Assembly (NCBI RefSeq): GCF_030409055.1
Contig: NZ_CP116619.1
Span: 4,069,628-4,133,627, forward strand
Reading direction: 5' to 3'
From: Trichocoleus desertorum NBK24
GTDB taxonomy: Bacteria > Cyanobacteriota > Cyanobacteriia > FACHB-46
Length of the DNA stretch: 64,000 nucleotides
Shown: positions 1-7,755 of the stretch, in pieces
Numbering within the stretch: position 1 is the stretch's first letter
Layout: every line of letters starts with the position of its first letter
The notes under the pieces: model-generated
What the model was told of the DNA's origin: nothing
What the model saw: only the letters and a program-made list of their open reading frames with translations
The model's database searches: none
Position numbers and translations under genes: made by a program

Positions 1-287
1 AACCAATGGCGCTGCGGGTTTTTCAGCAAATTGCGGCAGAAATTCGCCAACAATGGCCCGACGTACAACGAGTCGTAATTCATCACCGCACCGGACGTTT
101 AGCGATCGGGGAGATTAGTGTACTAGTGGCAGTCGGTTGCCCCCACCGCTCAGAAGCTTTTGCTGCTTGCCAGTACGCGATCGACACCTTGAAACACAAC
201 GCCCCCATCTGGAAAAAGGAGCATTGGGCCGATGGTTCTAGCAGTTGGGTCAGTATTGGTGCTTGTGAACAGTCTGAAGGGAATTGA
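1..287 (+). CDS. moaE: Molybdopterin synthase catalytic subunit MoaE (3' part, start outside window)
   Basis: The frame is open from the left edge, so the gene begins before the window and only the last ~95 residues are visible (the family is ~150 residues). MoaE is the large subunit of molybdopterin synthase; with MoaD it puts two sulphurs into precursor Z. The visible part carries the MoaE C-terminal signature: the HHRTG-x-L-x-x-GE core, the helix with HR-EAF-AC-YAID, and K-x-APIWKKEHW, which contains the active-site lysine region. The tail after W-x-DGSSSW is short and polar. A diverged copy of the last 27 codons lies 4.4 kb downstream (4669-4752), on the far side of a foreign-looking island. 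Confidence 0.93.
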   Translation, partial: PMALRVFQQIAAEIRQQWPDVQRVVIHHRTGRLAIGEISVLVAVGCPHRSEAFAACQYAIDTLKHNAPIWKKEHWADGSSSWVSIGACEQSEGN

Positions 288-696
288 TAAGATCCCTGAA
301 ATTATTGCTTATGCAACCCTGCATCATGCGAACAGACAGAAAATTCTGCTTAGTCTTATCTGTTAGCTAAGAATAACTTTCAAGTGGGATAACTCTGAAT
401 TAAGGCTAGAATCTACTGGAGATTTCAGTCATCTTTGCTTGTATTTTGCCAAACATTATATTATGGATTTGATGCATTTGCACTGAGAAATCGTCTTATA
501 CAATTGACAGGTTGGAAGGCAAAAGATAAATGGAGATTTGCTGTCTATCTAGCTCCAAGCAGCCATTACGTATCCTAATCTAAGCACCATCTTCTGAGAT
601 GACAAAGCGAAATACTTCATGCATCCTCCACAAAAACATCAATGAATTGAATGTGGCAAATAATTTTTTGACAACAACTACCTCGAAGAAATTACT
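288..696. other. AT-rich intergenic stretch, no gene recognised
   Basis: About 410 bases between the moaE stop and the GTG start of the methylase-kinase gene. It is AT-rich, has no GCGATCGC octamer and no convincing reading frame. It presumably carries the promoter of the downstream two-gene unit, but I could not pick a clear -35/-10 pair. Confidence 0.5.
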
Positions 697-3504
697 GTGA
701 TATTACATGATGCTATATTGCAAGTTTTGCGTGAGACAGAAAGACCTTTGTCTACACGTGAAATAGCAGATTATCTCAACCGAACGGGTCTGTATACTAG
801 GGAAGATGGAACCCCTGTTGACAAAGAGCATATTCGACTTCACGTAATAAAACGCTCTGATATATTTGATAATCTTAACGGAAAAGTTGTTCTAACTTCT
901 GACACGGGTTGGAAAAGCCTGTTAACTGCCTATTGGCAACTTTTTGATGTTCTTCGAAACTATTTCAGCCAGTCTGACCTACAATTTACGCTCGCTTCTT
1001 TGCTATTTTTGAAGCGAGCTTACGACATGAATAGCTTTGAATCAACATATCCAATACACAATGTTCCGAATCTATTTTCTGATCAACACACTGCATATGC
1101 TGAGAGATTAGTTCAAGAATTAGAGGATCTTGATAGACCTAATAATTCTCCTAGTATTTTTTCTGATTGTGCTCAACTACTGAAACGGCTTAATCAAGAA
1201 GCAAGAAAAACAATTCTTAGTGTTCTTGAGAGATTCGATACATCTAAGTATAGCGAAGAAGATTTTGGACCCATATTTGATTATTTTTTACACCAAATAT
1301 CTATAGAATTTTCAAATTCAACGACACCTTACACACCTAAGTATTTACAAAACCTTATGGTGGCTATTTTAGCTCCTGAGGCGGGTAAAAGACTTTATGA
1401 TCCTACATGTGGTTCAGGCGGTCTATTGATTGAGGCGCTAAGAGCTGTTGAGGGTAAACTAGATGCAAAAGGAACTGAAATAAATCACAGAATGGTCCAG
1501 TTTGGCTATATGAATCTGGTCATGAACGGTTTTTTTAATGTAGATTTAAGGACCACAGACTTTTTGGAGGAACTACATAGTAAAAGAACATACGACTATA
1601 TCATAGGAGATTTACCTTTAAACAGTGCCTACAAGCCAGATAGATATTATGACTTGTTTTATAAATGGGGAATGCAATCCCCAAAATCCGGAAAAGGATA
1701 TAGTGCCCCTGTACTTTTTGTGCTATCTAAAATGGCAGAAGATGGCAGGGCTGTTATTACAGTTTCTGAAAATTTATTGTTCAAAGGAGGTAAGGAAAAA
1801 GAGACTAGAGAATTATTAGTCCAGCAAGACATACTGGAGTGTGTAATCAGTTTACCTCAGGGGGCATTAAAACCTTATACTGATGCTAAATGTTCAATAT
1901 TAGTACTTAACAATAGAAAGCCACTAGAGCTTAAAAATAAAATTAAATTCATAGAAAGTACACTAACTTACAGTAATTCTAAGTCAATAGATGTAGATGC
2001 CAGTGAAATTATAACTTTTTACCAAAGTAAGTCTCAAGAGGTAACTTCTACTTACAAACTTATTCAGAGAGACAAGCTTACTAAAGATTTAAACCTATCT
2101 GTAAGTACTTACAACGCTGAATCAGTCTTGACTGAGGAAATGCTTGCTTCTGGAAAAGCAATAAGGTTAGGAGAGTTGGTAGAGATTCACTCTGGAGCGA
2201 ATCCCAGGAAGGAAGACTTTGATCTAGATACTGGAATACTAGTTGTCAAAATTGAGAATCTTTCCAAAGATATTCTCGATGTTTATTTAAATTCAGAAGA
2301 GATCGGTCATAAAGTAGAAGGCTATACCCAGCATAAAAGGTCAGTAATATCACAGGAATGTATCTTAATTGCTAGGATTGGCGAACAATTAAAACCAACT
2401 TACTTTAAACCCAATAAAAAAACACCAAAGATTTTAATTCACAGTGGTTTATTTGCGCTGATACCTATTAAAAAAGGCAAAGAAATTGATCTAGAATACC
2501 TCTATTACCAGTTGCATGAGCAATTTTTCCTTGACCAAATTCAAAGGAGTAGAACAGGGGCTGTAATGCCTTCCATCAGTATTACTCGCCTCAAAGAAGT
2601 AATAATTCCATATGTGGAAATAGCTGCCCAAAAGGATTTTGTTGCATCGCAGAAAGCAAGCATTATTGCGATGGAGAGAGCAAAGACTGAAGAACGGATA
2701 AAGACATTAAATTACAAAGAGGAAATAGAGCAAAAAGAAAGCCATATAGTAAAAACTTTAGTTCATCAGTTACGTCCTACTTTACTAAGTATAGATCTGC
2801 AAGTGAGGACGTTTAAACGCATTGTATATAAATATAATTTAACTAAAAAGAGAGAATTTGATGAGAATTTTTCCCAAATAGACCCAGATTTGGAAGGACT
2901 AATTGAAAAACCTGAAAATAATACTCTTGAGGAACTGATTGAAAGATTTGAAGCAGATACACTGCATTTAAATAATGTACTGACTTCAGTCAATAAGGTG
3001 ATGAATTTCAATTTGAATTCTAGTGATAAAACGCCAACTAATATATTAAAGTTCATTCAAGACTTTGCTGTCCAGCATCAGCAAAAAGAAGCAAAAGTAT
3101 ATTCAATAGAAGTAAAGGGGGAACAAGTAACTTTGCTGATCCATCACCCTTCATTTAGAGAATTACTTGAGCAACTAATAATAAATGCTGAAAAACATGG
3201 GTTTTCACGTGCGAAAGAATCTCAAAAATTGAATAAAATCATTTTTGATATTAAGCAAGATAGAGATCGACCAGTTGCAATCATTGAGTGCCGAAATAAT
3301 GGTAATCCTTTTAAGCTTACTCAAAAGGATTATATAGAAGCATTTACAAAAAGCCAGAACAGTCAAGGATCAGGAATAGGAGGAAATTATGTAAATCGGA
3401 TAGTTAAAGCTCATGGAGGAGCTTTAAGAATCGATGAAAAATTTTCCTCTGGATTCCGGATGGTTATTGAAATTCCTTTGTATATATATAGTCAAGATGA
3501 ATAA
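697..3504 (+). CDS. Fusion: winged-helix, N6-adenine methylase-like, type I specificity-like and histidine-kinase-like protein
   Basis: 935 residues from a GTG start. Residues ~1-70 resemble a winged helix (HARE-HTH-like). Residues ~75-470 follow type I HsdM: SAM-binding motif DPTCGSGG at 235-242, later HsdM-like blocks (ending VISLPQGALKP), but the catalytic NPP[FY] position reads DLPL (305-308). Residues ~489-660 look like one target-recognition half of HsdS, ending with the G-x-x-MPSI and IIPY pattern. Then comes a helical stretch with an H-box-like VHQLRPTL (His690) and a HATPase domain with N-box N830, a G1-like NNGNPF at ~867 and GSGIGG at 891-896. No restriction subunit is nearby. The stop overlaps the next ORF by 8 bases, implying coupled translation. 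The domain parts are solid; overall function is unknown, with a modification-linked defence or signalling role inferred. The DNA is AT-rich and HIP1-free, suggesting transfer. Confidence 0.85.
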   Translation: MILHDAILQVLRETERPLSTREIADYLNRTGLYTREDGTPVDKEHIRLHVIKRSDIFDNLNGKVVLTSDTGWKSLLTAYWQLFDVLRNYFSQSDLQFTLASLLFLKRAYDMNSFESTYPIHNVPNLFSDQHTAYAERLVQELEDLDRPNNSPSIFSDCAQLLKRLNQEARKTILSVLERFDTSKYSEEDFGPIFDYFLHQISIEFSNSTTPYTPKYLQNLMVAILAPEAGKRLYDPTCGSGGLLIEALRAVEGKLDAKGTEINHRMVQFGYMNLVMNGFFNVDLRTTDFLEELHSKRTYDYIIGDLPLNSAYKPDRYYDLFYKWGMQSPKSGKGYSAPVLFVLSKMAEDGRAVITVSENLLFKGGKEKETRELLVQQDILECVISLPQGALKPYTDAKCSILVLNNRKPLELKNKIKFIESTLTYSNSKSIDVDASEIITFYQSKSQEVTSTYKLIQRDKLTKDLNLSVSTYNAESVLTEEMLASGKAIRLGELVEIHSGANPRKEDFDLDTGILVVKIENLSKDILDVYLNSEEIGHKVEGYTQHKRSVISQECILIARIGEQLKPTYFKPNKKTPKILIHSGLFALIPIKKGKEIDLEYLYYQLHEQFFLDQIQRSRTGAVMPSISITRLKEVIIPYVEIAAQKDFVASQKASIIAMERAKTEERIKTLNYKEEIEQKESHIVKTLVHQLRPTLLSIDLQVRTFKRIVYKYNLTKKREFDENFSQIDPDLEGLIEKPENNTLEELIERFEADTLHLNNVLTSVNKVMNFNLNSSDKTPTNILKFIQDFAVQHQQKEAKVYSIEVKGEQVTLLIHHPSFRELLEQLIINAEKHGFSRAKESQKLNKIIFDIKQDRDRPVAIIECRNNGNPFKLTQKDYIEAFTKSQNSQGSGIGGNYVNRIVKAHGGALRIDEKFSSGFRMVIEIPLYIYSQDE

Positions 3505-4372
3505 CATCATACTTATCGAAGATCAGGAAAAGTTTGCTAACCAGTTTGTTCGTGAAGCAAGGTCTAAAGATATCAATATTACCCATCGGAAAAGTCTCGA
3601 TGGTTTAAAAGAACTTTTACCTGTGTATGAGTATAAATATGCTGCTGTTATTCTTGATATAAAGTGTTTACTACATGATGAACAAGAGATTGAGAAGGCG
3701 GATTTTATCGGTGCCGCAATGACCTATCTTGATCAGACTGTACCAAGATTTCCGCGATTTATTCTTACTGGTGATGATACTGAATTTGAAGGTTTGAGTA
3801 AGTATTACTCCAGTGAGAAGTTATTCTTGAAAACTCCTCAGGATTTGGATAAGCTATTCGCCGATATTCAATTTTGTATTGAAAATTCGGAAGAATTAAG
3901 AATTAAGAGGGAGTATTTATCTATTTTCGAAATCTTTGAGAATGGATGGATGGATAATCAGAGCGAACAACAGATCCTGGAAATCATAAAGACAGGTTTG
4001 ACTAAGAGAAAGAGAACTCAATTCAAAGGAATTCTTGCTGATATACGTAGTATGCAAGAACGAATCTACAAAACTATTAATACTAAAAACAAGTTGGTTG
4101 TACCAGACGGAATGTTTAAGCCCAATGGAATGATTAAATTCAACAACTTAATGAAACATTTGTCTGGCAACCCTGATCAAAGTTATAAAACAACTTCTCA
4201 TGCTTACCAAAACCAAACTATCGCTCAAATCGCCAATACTATATATTGGTCATGTGGAGAATATATCCATGAAGATCCTAATAGGATATACTTCATTAGT
4301 GATAATACTATCAAGTCATTGACATATGGTCTTTTGGAATTAATGCTTTGGTCAAAGCATTACATAAAATAG
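3497..4372 (+). CDS. Receiver-domain protein with uncharacterised C-terminal domain, partner of the methylase-kinase fusion
   Basis: 291 residues from an ATG overlapping the upstream stop (ATGAATAA). An upstream in-frame ATG at 3434 would add 21 residues inside the previous gene and is less likely. The N-terminal ~125 residues form a response-regulator receiver with the key positions present: acidic pair E8/D9, phosphoacceptor D54 in VILDIK, T91 in FILTGDD and K112 in LFLKTP. The remaining ~165 residues match no output domain I know. They look mainly helical, with a C-terminal block containing YWSCGEYIHED followed by two helices, and no recognisable DNA-binding HTH. The overlap and domain types make it the likely phosphorylation partner of the upstream kinase-like domain. 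Function is inferred only. Confidence 0.82.
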   Translation: MNNIILIEDQEKFANQFVREARSKDINITHRKSLDGLKELLPVYEYKYAAVILDIKCLLHDEQEIEKADFIGAAMTYLDQTVPRFPRFILTGDDTEFEGLSKYYSSEKLFLKTPQDLDKLFADIQFCIENSEELRIKREYLSIFEIFENGWMDNQSEQQILEIIKTGLTKRKRTQFKGILADIRSMQERIYKTINTKNKLVVPDGMFKPNGMIKFNNLMKHLSGNPDQSYKTTSHAYQNQTIAQIANTIYWSCGEYIHEDPNRIYFISDNTIKSLTYGLLELMLWSKHYIK

Positions 4373-4668
4373 AAAACGAGGGTGTGTATAGGCCTAAATC
4401 CCCTTTTTTTAGATAGATAAAGTCAAGTGATTAAGAAGATCTTGAATTGTTCGTAAGGAGAGCCTGACAAGATTTGCTAAGGCTGATTTGCAAGTAATTG
4501 TCCAGTCAGATTTCTCAATCAGTTGTAGGTCACAGTTGGCTCTAAATTTGCCATAGCGTCATCGATCAAATCCATACTGTTAGGAGTCAATAACCGTATA
4601 TCTGACAGTTATCATACTTTTTAGCTAAGGTGCTCAAACCCTAGTGGTGGACACACGTTCTCTCACTG
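4373..4668. other. Island 3' flank, possible degraded coding remnant on the minus strand
   Basis: No intact gene. On the minus strand 4558 to 4409 reads ~50 codons without a stop, with protein-like composition (includes NCDLQLIEKSDWTITCKSAL), ending in TAA; an in-frame stop lies just upstream of it. It could be the C-terminal scrap of a mobile-element protein, but I cannot assign a family. Confidence 0.2.
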
Positions 4669-4752
4669 ATTTGGACAAAAGAGAATTGGGCCGATGGTTC
4701 CAGCAGCTTGGTGAGTATTGGTACTTCTGAACAAGCTGGAGCAAATTGCTGA
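4669..4752 (+). pseudogene. Duplicated 3' tail of moaE
   Basis: Twenty-seven in-frame codons plus a stop reproduce the end of the MoaE reading frame at 1-287. The peptide runs IWTKENWADGSSSLVSIGTS versus IWKKEHWADGSSSWVSIGAC, then EQAGANC and a stop. Similarity starts at the APIW position and ends at the stop codon; the bases beyond are unrelated. The copy has no start and cannot encode a working enzyme. Its place beyond the two-gene island suggests insertion at the 3' end of moaE by an element, or a recombination event, that brought its own replacement tail. Confidence 0.8.
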
Positions 4753-4977
4753 ATCTCAAGGAATGAGTCCTCTACGTAGCTGTGCTATTGCTGCTGGACA
4801 TTGCGTGCATGAAATCAACAACCCTTAATTCCTAAATTATTTGTAGCGCTCGATTACTACTCACCTGTGAATGATCGCTGTATAGCGATCGCCTCTCACT
4901 TAACTTACTGCCCTGCTGCAAACAGTTGAGCAACCGTTAGGTTCAATTCTCCAAACTATGGCGATCGCATCTGATCC

Positions 4978-5151
4978 TCACCTCGACGCTGCTAACTGCA
5001 ATAGTAGAAAGACTGCGATCGCTACATTTTCTCCTGATTCTGGTGGCACCTCGATTAGCTCTCCATTGAACAGTTCATACAGGTTCTCTGTACCGTCGTC
5101 ATAAGCTAGGTACTCTTCAAAGCTCTCAAATCTGGGTTTAGTTGAGATCAT
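4978..5151 (-). pseudogene. Truncated Uma2-family (PD-(D/E)XK nuclease-like) gene
   Basis: An ATG at 5151 opens 57 codons ending in TGA. The peptide has the N-terminal signature of Uma2-family proteins (PF05685), which are heavily expanded in cyanobacteria: FEEYLAYDDGTENLYELFNG, then ELIEVPPESGENVAIAVFLL. Family members are ~180-200 residues with catalytic acids further on, so this is only the first third. I see no continuation in the other frames downstream. It is probably a decayed or truncated copy in this rearranged flank. Confidence 0.7.
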
Positions 5152-5195
5152 GACGTTGAGGAATGGGGTGCGATCGCGTCTATTTTGCTTTCATT

Positions 5196-6335
5196 CTAAG
5201 AGCTAGAACTAGTCCCAGAATTGCATTGACGGGCCAGTACGATACAAGTGGCGATCGCAGCATTGGTTTTAATCGCTTGAGTATTGATGTGGGTGGGACT
5301 AGCTTGGTAACCCTCAGCTTGTAGGAGTTGGATCAGGCGATCGCGTGGGGGCGGGTCGATTTTGCCGCGCCGCCCGATTTCACCTAAGCCGAAAAAGTAG
5401 GGAGGTAAATTAGCCTCAACTTGCATGACTTGTAAGAGCTGCGCTCGTTCTGGCCAAGTCCACTGGTGAGCTAACTGCTCCATTCGTTGCAACATCGAGC
5501 GATCGTGCAATGACCCCAACCACATGGGGCCGCTAAGCGTCAGAGGCTCTAGTGGAGAGTGGTGATGGCAAACGGCACGGCTGAGTTGACGCCAAGATAC
5601 CGTTTCATAGTGACCGCAATGATGGCAGTAGCCCAAAAATCCATAGAGTTTTAGCTCAGAACCGGGATGAGCTAAAACTCTCACCATCACCCGATAAACC
5701 TGACCATTAAACAACGAAAAAATTGGTTGAATACTCAACCCTTTACTATTAGCTTGTTGCAGAGCACTACCAATTAACAGCCGCAATCCCTGTTCATGCA
5801 ACGCAGGATGCCAACGAGCATAAGCACCATACACTTGCAAACTTTTTTCGGGTTCATGTCCTGAACTGGTGCGCCCATCAGTGCTAGTTAAATAGAGCAA
5901 TCCACCAATTTTTGTGGCCCAGAGACTGGTGCTGAGGTAAGGGGCAGGACTACCAAAACTATCAACATCCACTAAGTCGTAATAATCTTGCCGTTGATAG
6001 CAATCAAAAAAGACCCGATTAGCATCTTGGTAAGTAATTTGATAACAGCTTGGTTCTAAGGAAGCTGATAAGTTGCGGCTTAAGGTCAAATTGATTTCAG
6101 GATTCGCATCATTAGCCCAAACCCAATCTGCTTGACTCTCCAGCACATAGCGTAGAGGCCGCACTCCGCCAGCGGTCATCGCATCAAGAACTCGCAGTCT
6201 TCCGGTGTCAGCTTTGTAAATTGCAGCGGCCAGTAGCCCTAAATCTCTGCCGACTTGGCTTTGAGACCGATAAAAAGTATTGCCGATTTGAAAGTGGACT
6301 TTACCCTCCTGCTGCCAATGGAAATCTCGATTCAT
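5196..6335 (-). CDS. trm1: tRNA (guanine26-N2)-dimethyltransferase Trm1
   Basis: 379 residues, ATG start. Trm1 transfers one or two methyl groups from SAM to G26 of tRNA; it is typical of archaea and eukaryotes and found in few bacteria, cyanobacteria among them. Seen: LDAMTAGGVRPLRY (SAM-binding motif I region), ANDANPE (motif II acidic residue) and the catalytic-region DVDSFGSPAPYL, where classical Trm1 has DPFGS. A cysteine/histidine-rich C-terminal segment (YCHHCGHYE, then AVCHHHS) matches the zinc-like region of the family. It is monocistronic in appearance, with its stop facing the Uma2 remnant. Confidence 0.88.
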   Translation of the reverse strand: MNRDFHWQQEGKVHFQIGNTFYRSQSQVGRDLGLLAAAIYKADTGRLRVLDAMTAGGVRPLRYVLESQADWVWANDANPEINLTLSRNLSASLEPSCYQITYQDANRVFFDCYQRQDYYDLVDVDSFGSPAPYLSTSLWATKIGGLLYLTSTDGRTSSGHEPEKSLQVYGAYARWHPALHEQGLRLLIGSALQQANSKGLSIQPIFSLFNGQVYRVMVRVLAHPGSELKLYGFLGYCHHCGHYETVSWRQLSRAVCHHHSPLEPLTLSGPMWLGSLHDRSMLQRMEQLAHQWTWPERAQLLQVMQVEANLPPYFFGLGEIGRRGKIDPPPRDRLIQLLQAEGYQASPTHINTQAIKTNAAIATCIVLARQCNSGTSSSS

Positions 6336-6554
6336 TTTTCTTGATTAACTTTAATTAACTAAAAAATTGATCCCAAACTAGAAAGTAGTGGTTAAACCTT
6401 TAATCCACTTTGGTTTTTGACATTTGGCGGGAATTCTAAAAATGCGAAATAGGCTTTTTCTTTCATAAATTCATTGCAGTTTGTAATATTTTTGTGAGTT
6501 GAAAGCTCAAATCTTTTAGACTAATTTTCGATTCAATGCGTAATCAAGGACACA

Positions 6555-6878
6555 ATGATGCCAACGCTTCTCTGGCATGACTGGTTGATTTTGCTGTCGT
6601 TTTTTGCTTGTCTGGCTGGTCTCGGCCTACTAGTTGGCATGCCTCAAGATCAAGACGAAGATTTTGAACAGGCTGAAAGCATGTTGATGCTGATGATCTT
6701 TACCTATTGGACTGTGCATTGCGTTGCTTTGGGCGTGCAGAAGTTTGCTTTGCCTGACTGGGACGTGTTGCTTCTGAGCCTGAAGTTCACAGCCATTCTT
6801 TCTTACCTACTCACTTTTGCTTGCACGATCAGTTTGCCGCTCAATCGTTTGGCGGTTGTGCTGCGTCAGGTTGAGTAG
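6555..6878 (+). CDS. Small integral membrane protein of unknown function
   Basis: 107 residues; ATG preceded by AAGGA at good spacing. Three hydrophobic stretches (about 10-28, 44-62 and 73-95) suggest a three-helix membrane protein, with a short acidic loop (QDQDEDFEQAE) after the first helix. I do not recognise a family; it looks like a cyanobacteria-conserved small membrane protein. It is transcribed away from trm1 and faces the DUF2103 gene. Confidence 0.6.
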   Translation: MMPTLLWHDWLILLSFFACLAGLGLLVGMPQDQDEDFEQAESMLMLMIFTYWTVHCVALGVQKFALPDWDVLLLSLKFTAILSYLLTFACTISLPLNRLAVVLRQVE

Positions 6879-6910
6879 TGCCAGCCCCGCAAAATAAGTC
6901 CTGTGCCAAT

Positions 6911-6961
6911 TACTTTGCTAAGACTATTACTTTGCTGAGGCTGCTACTTTGCTAGGACTGT
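6911..6961. repeat. Three imperfect 17-bp tandem repeats
   Basis: Units begin at 6911, 6928 and 6945, each of the form TACTTTGCT followed by (a/g)(a/g)G(a/g)CT and two variable bases. The third unit overlaps the last codons (TVLAK) of the DUF2103 gene on the minus strand; the other two lie just past its stop. Confidence 0.75.
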
Positions 6962-7237
6962 GGCGATCGCGCTTTCCAAGACTTCTTGACTCAAGCTCGT
7001 TAAAATAAACACTTCCTGTACTGTCTTGCCTTGTCGGGCGATCACCTTAAAACCGCCGCGAATGGGGACAGAAATCTTGAGCTTAAGTTTTGGGGAGTGC
7101 GCTCGTACAGCGCCAATCACACCAGGGGTAATCGTTTGAATCCCCTCTTGCTGAAGCAGTCGTTCCAACAATCGAATTAAGCCCGGAATATGGGTGGAGT
7201 GGTTGAGAACAAGCCTGCCGCGAGAGGGGTTAGCCAT
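6944..7237 (-). CDS. DUF2103 family protein
   Basis: 97 residues when started at the ATG at 7237. A longer frame to 7312 adds a non-conserved cysteine-rich stretch and is less likely. The core RGRLVLNHSTHIPGLIRLLE, TPGVIGAVR, LKLKISVPIRGGFKVIARQG and TVQEVFILTSLSQE is characteristic of the conserved cyanobacterial DUF2103 family (described as possibly metal-binding). It lies downstream of clpS on the same strand with a ~100-base gap, so they may share a transcript. Function unknown. Confidence 0.7.
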   Translation of the reverse strand: MANPSRGRLVLNHSTHIPGLIRLLERLLQQEGIQTITPGVIGAVRAHSPKLKLKISVPIRGGFKVIARQGKTVQEVFILTSLSQEVLESAIATVLAK

Positions 7238-7335
7238 TGTTTTGCCAGTTTGAAGTGTGCTGCGATCGCTGAGAGAGCATCCCTCAGCATAGAGGAAATC
7301 GCAGCATCCCAAAAGTTTTGCTCAAGCCGTTTAGG

Positions 7336-7662
7336 TTAACCTGCTTCCAAGGGAGCCATCGTTAAACCTGCGCGGCTAAGCTGGGTGTGGTAAAGTTCCG
7401 CCTGCTCTTGTGGCCCTACCCAAACGATTGCTTGACCTTCAAAGTGAATTTGATTGGTCAGTTCCCAAGCGCGATCGCTCGTCATAAACGGAATGTACTT
7501 TAGCAAACACTCAGTCACGTGCTGAAACGTGTTGAAGTCGTCATTCAGCACAATGATCTTGTAATTTGGGTAAGTTTGACGGGTAACTTGACCAGCCTTT
7601 TCAGGCGCTACCGTAGGCGCGGCGGCTGCAAAATGAGAAGCTGCCGCAAGTACCAGATTCAT
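7336..7662 (-). CDS. clpS: ATP-dependent Clp protease adaptor ClpS
   Basis: 108 residues. ClpS binds the N-domain of the Clp ATPase and delivers N-degron substrates to ClpCP. The conserved core is complete: YKIIVLNDDFNTFQHVTECL (NDD-x-NT loop of the binding pocket), then TSDRAWELTNQIHFEGQAIVW and a C-terminal LYHTQLSRAGLTMAPLE. The first ~25 residues are alanine-rich and variable, so the exact start is uncertain. It is followed by the DUF2103 gene. Confidence 0.92.
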   Translation of the reverse strand: MNLVLAAASHFAAAAPTVAPEKAGQVTRQTYPNYKIIVLNDDFNTFQHVTECLLKYIPFMTSDRAWELTNQIHFEGQAIVWVGPQEQAELYHTQLSRAGLTMAPLEAG

Positions 7663-7755
7663 AGGCCGTTACCGGAAACACTTTTAACAAAACTACGTAT
7701 TTAATCCTAGTGCAATTCTAGCGGCTTAAAAACGGTACGGCCTCCAAGCGTCTTT

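Noticed and set aside
697-4372. The island as a complete type I restriction-modification system
   Set aside because: There is no HsdR gene, only half an HsdS unit, and the methylase motif IV is degenerate.
4710-4827. A reading frame overlapping the moaE tail copy ends in AGHCVHEINNP, resembling the histidine-kinase H-box AHEINNPL
   Set aside because: Only the short tail matches, no kinase sequence follows, and the frame overlaps the better supported moaE remnant. Chance resemblance is likely.
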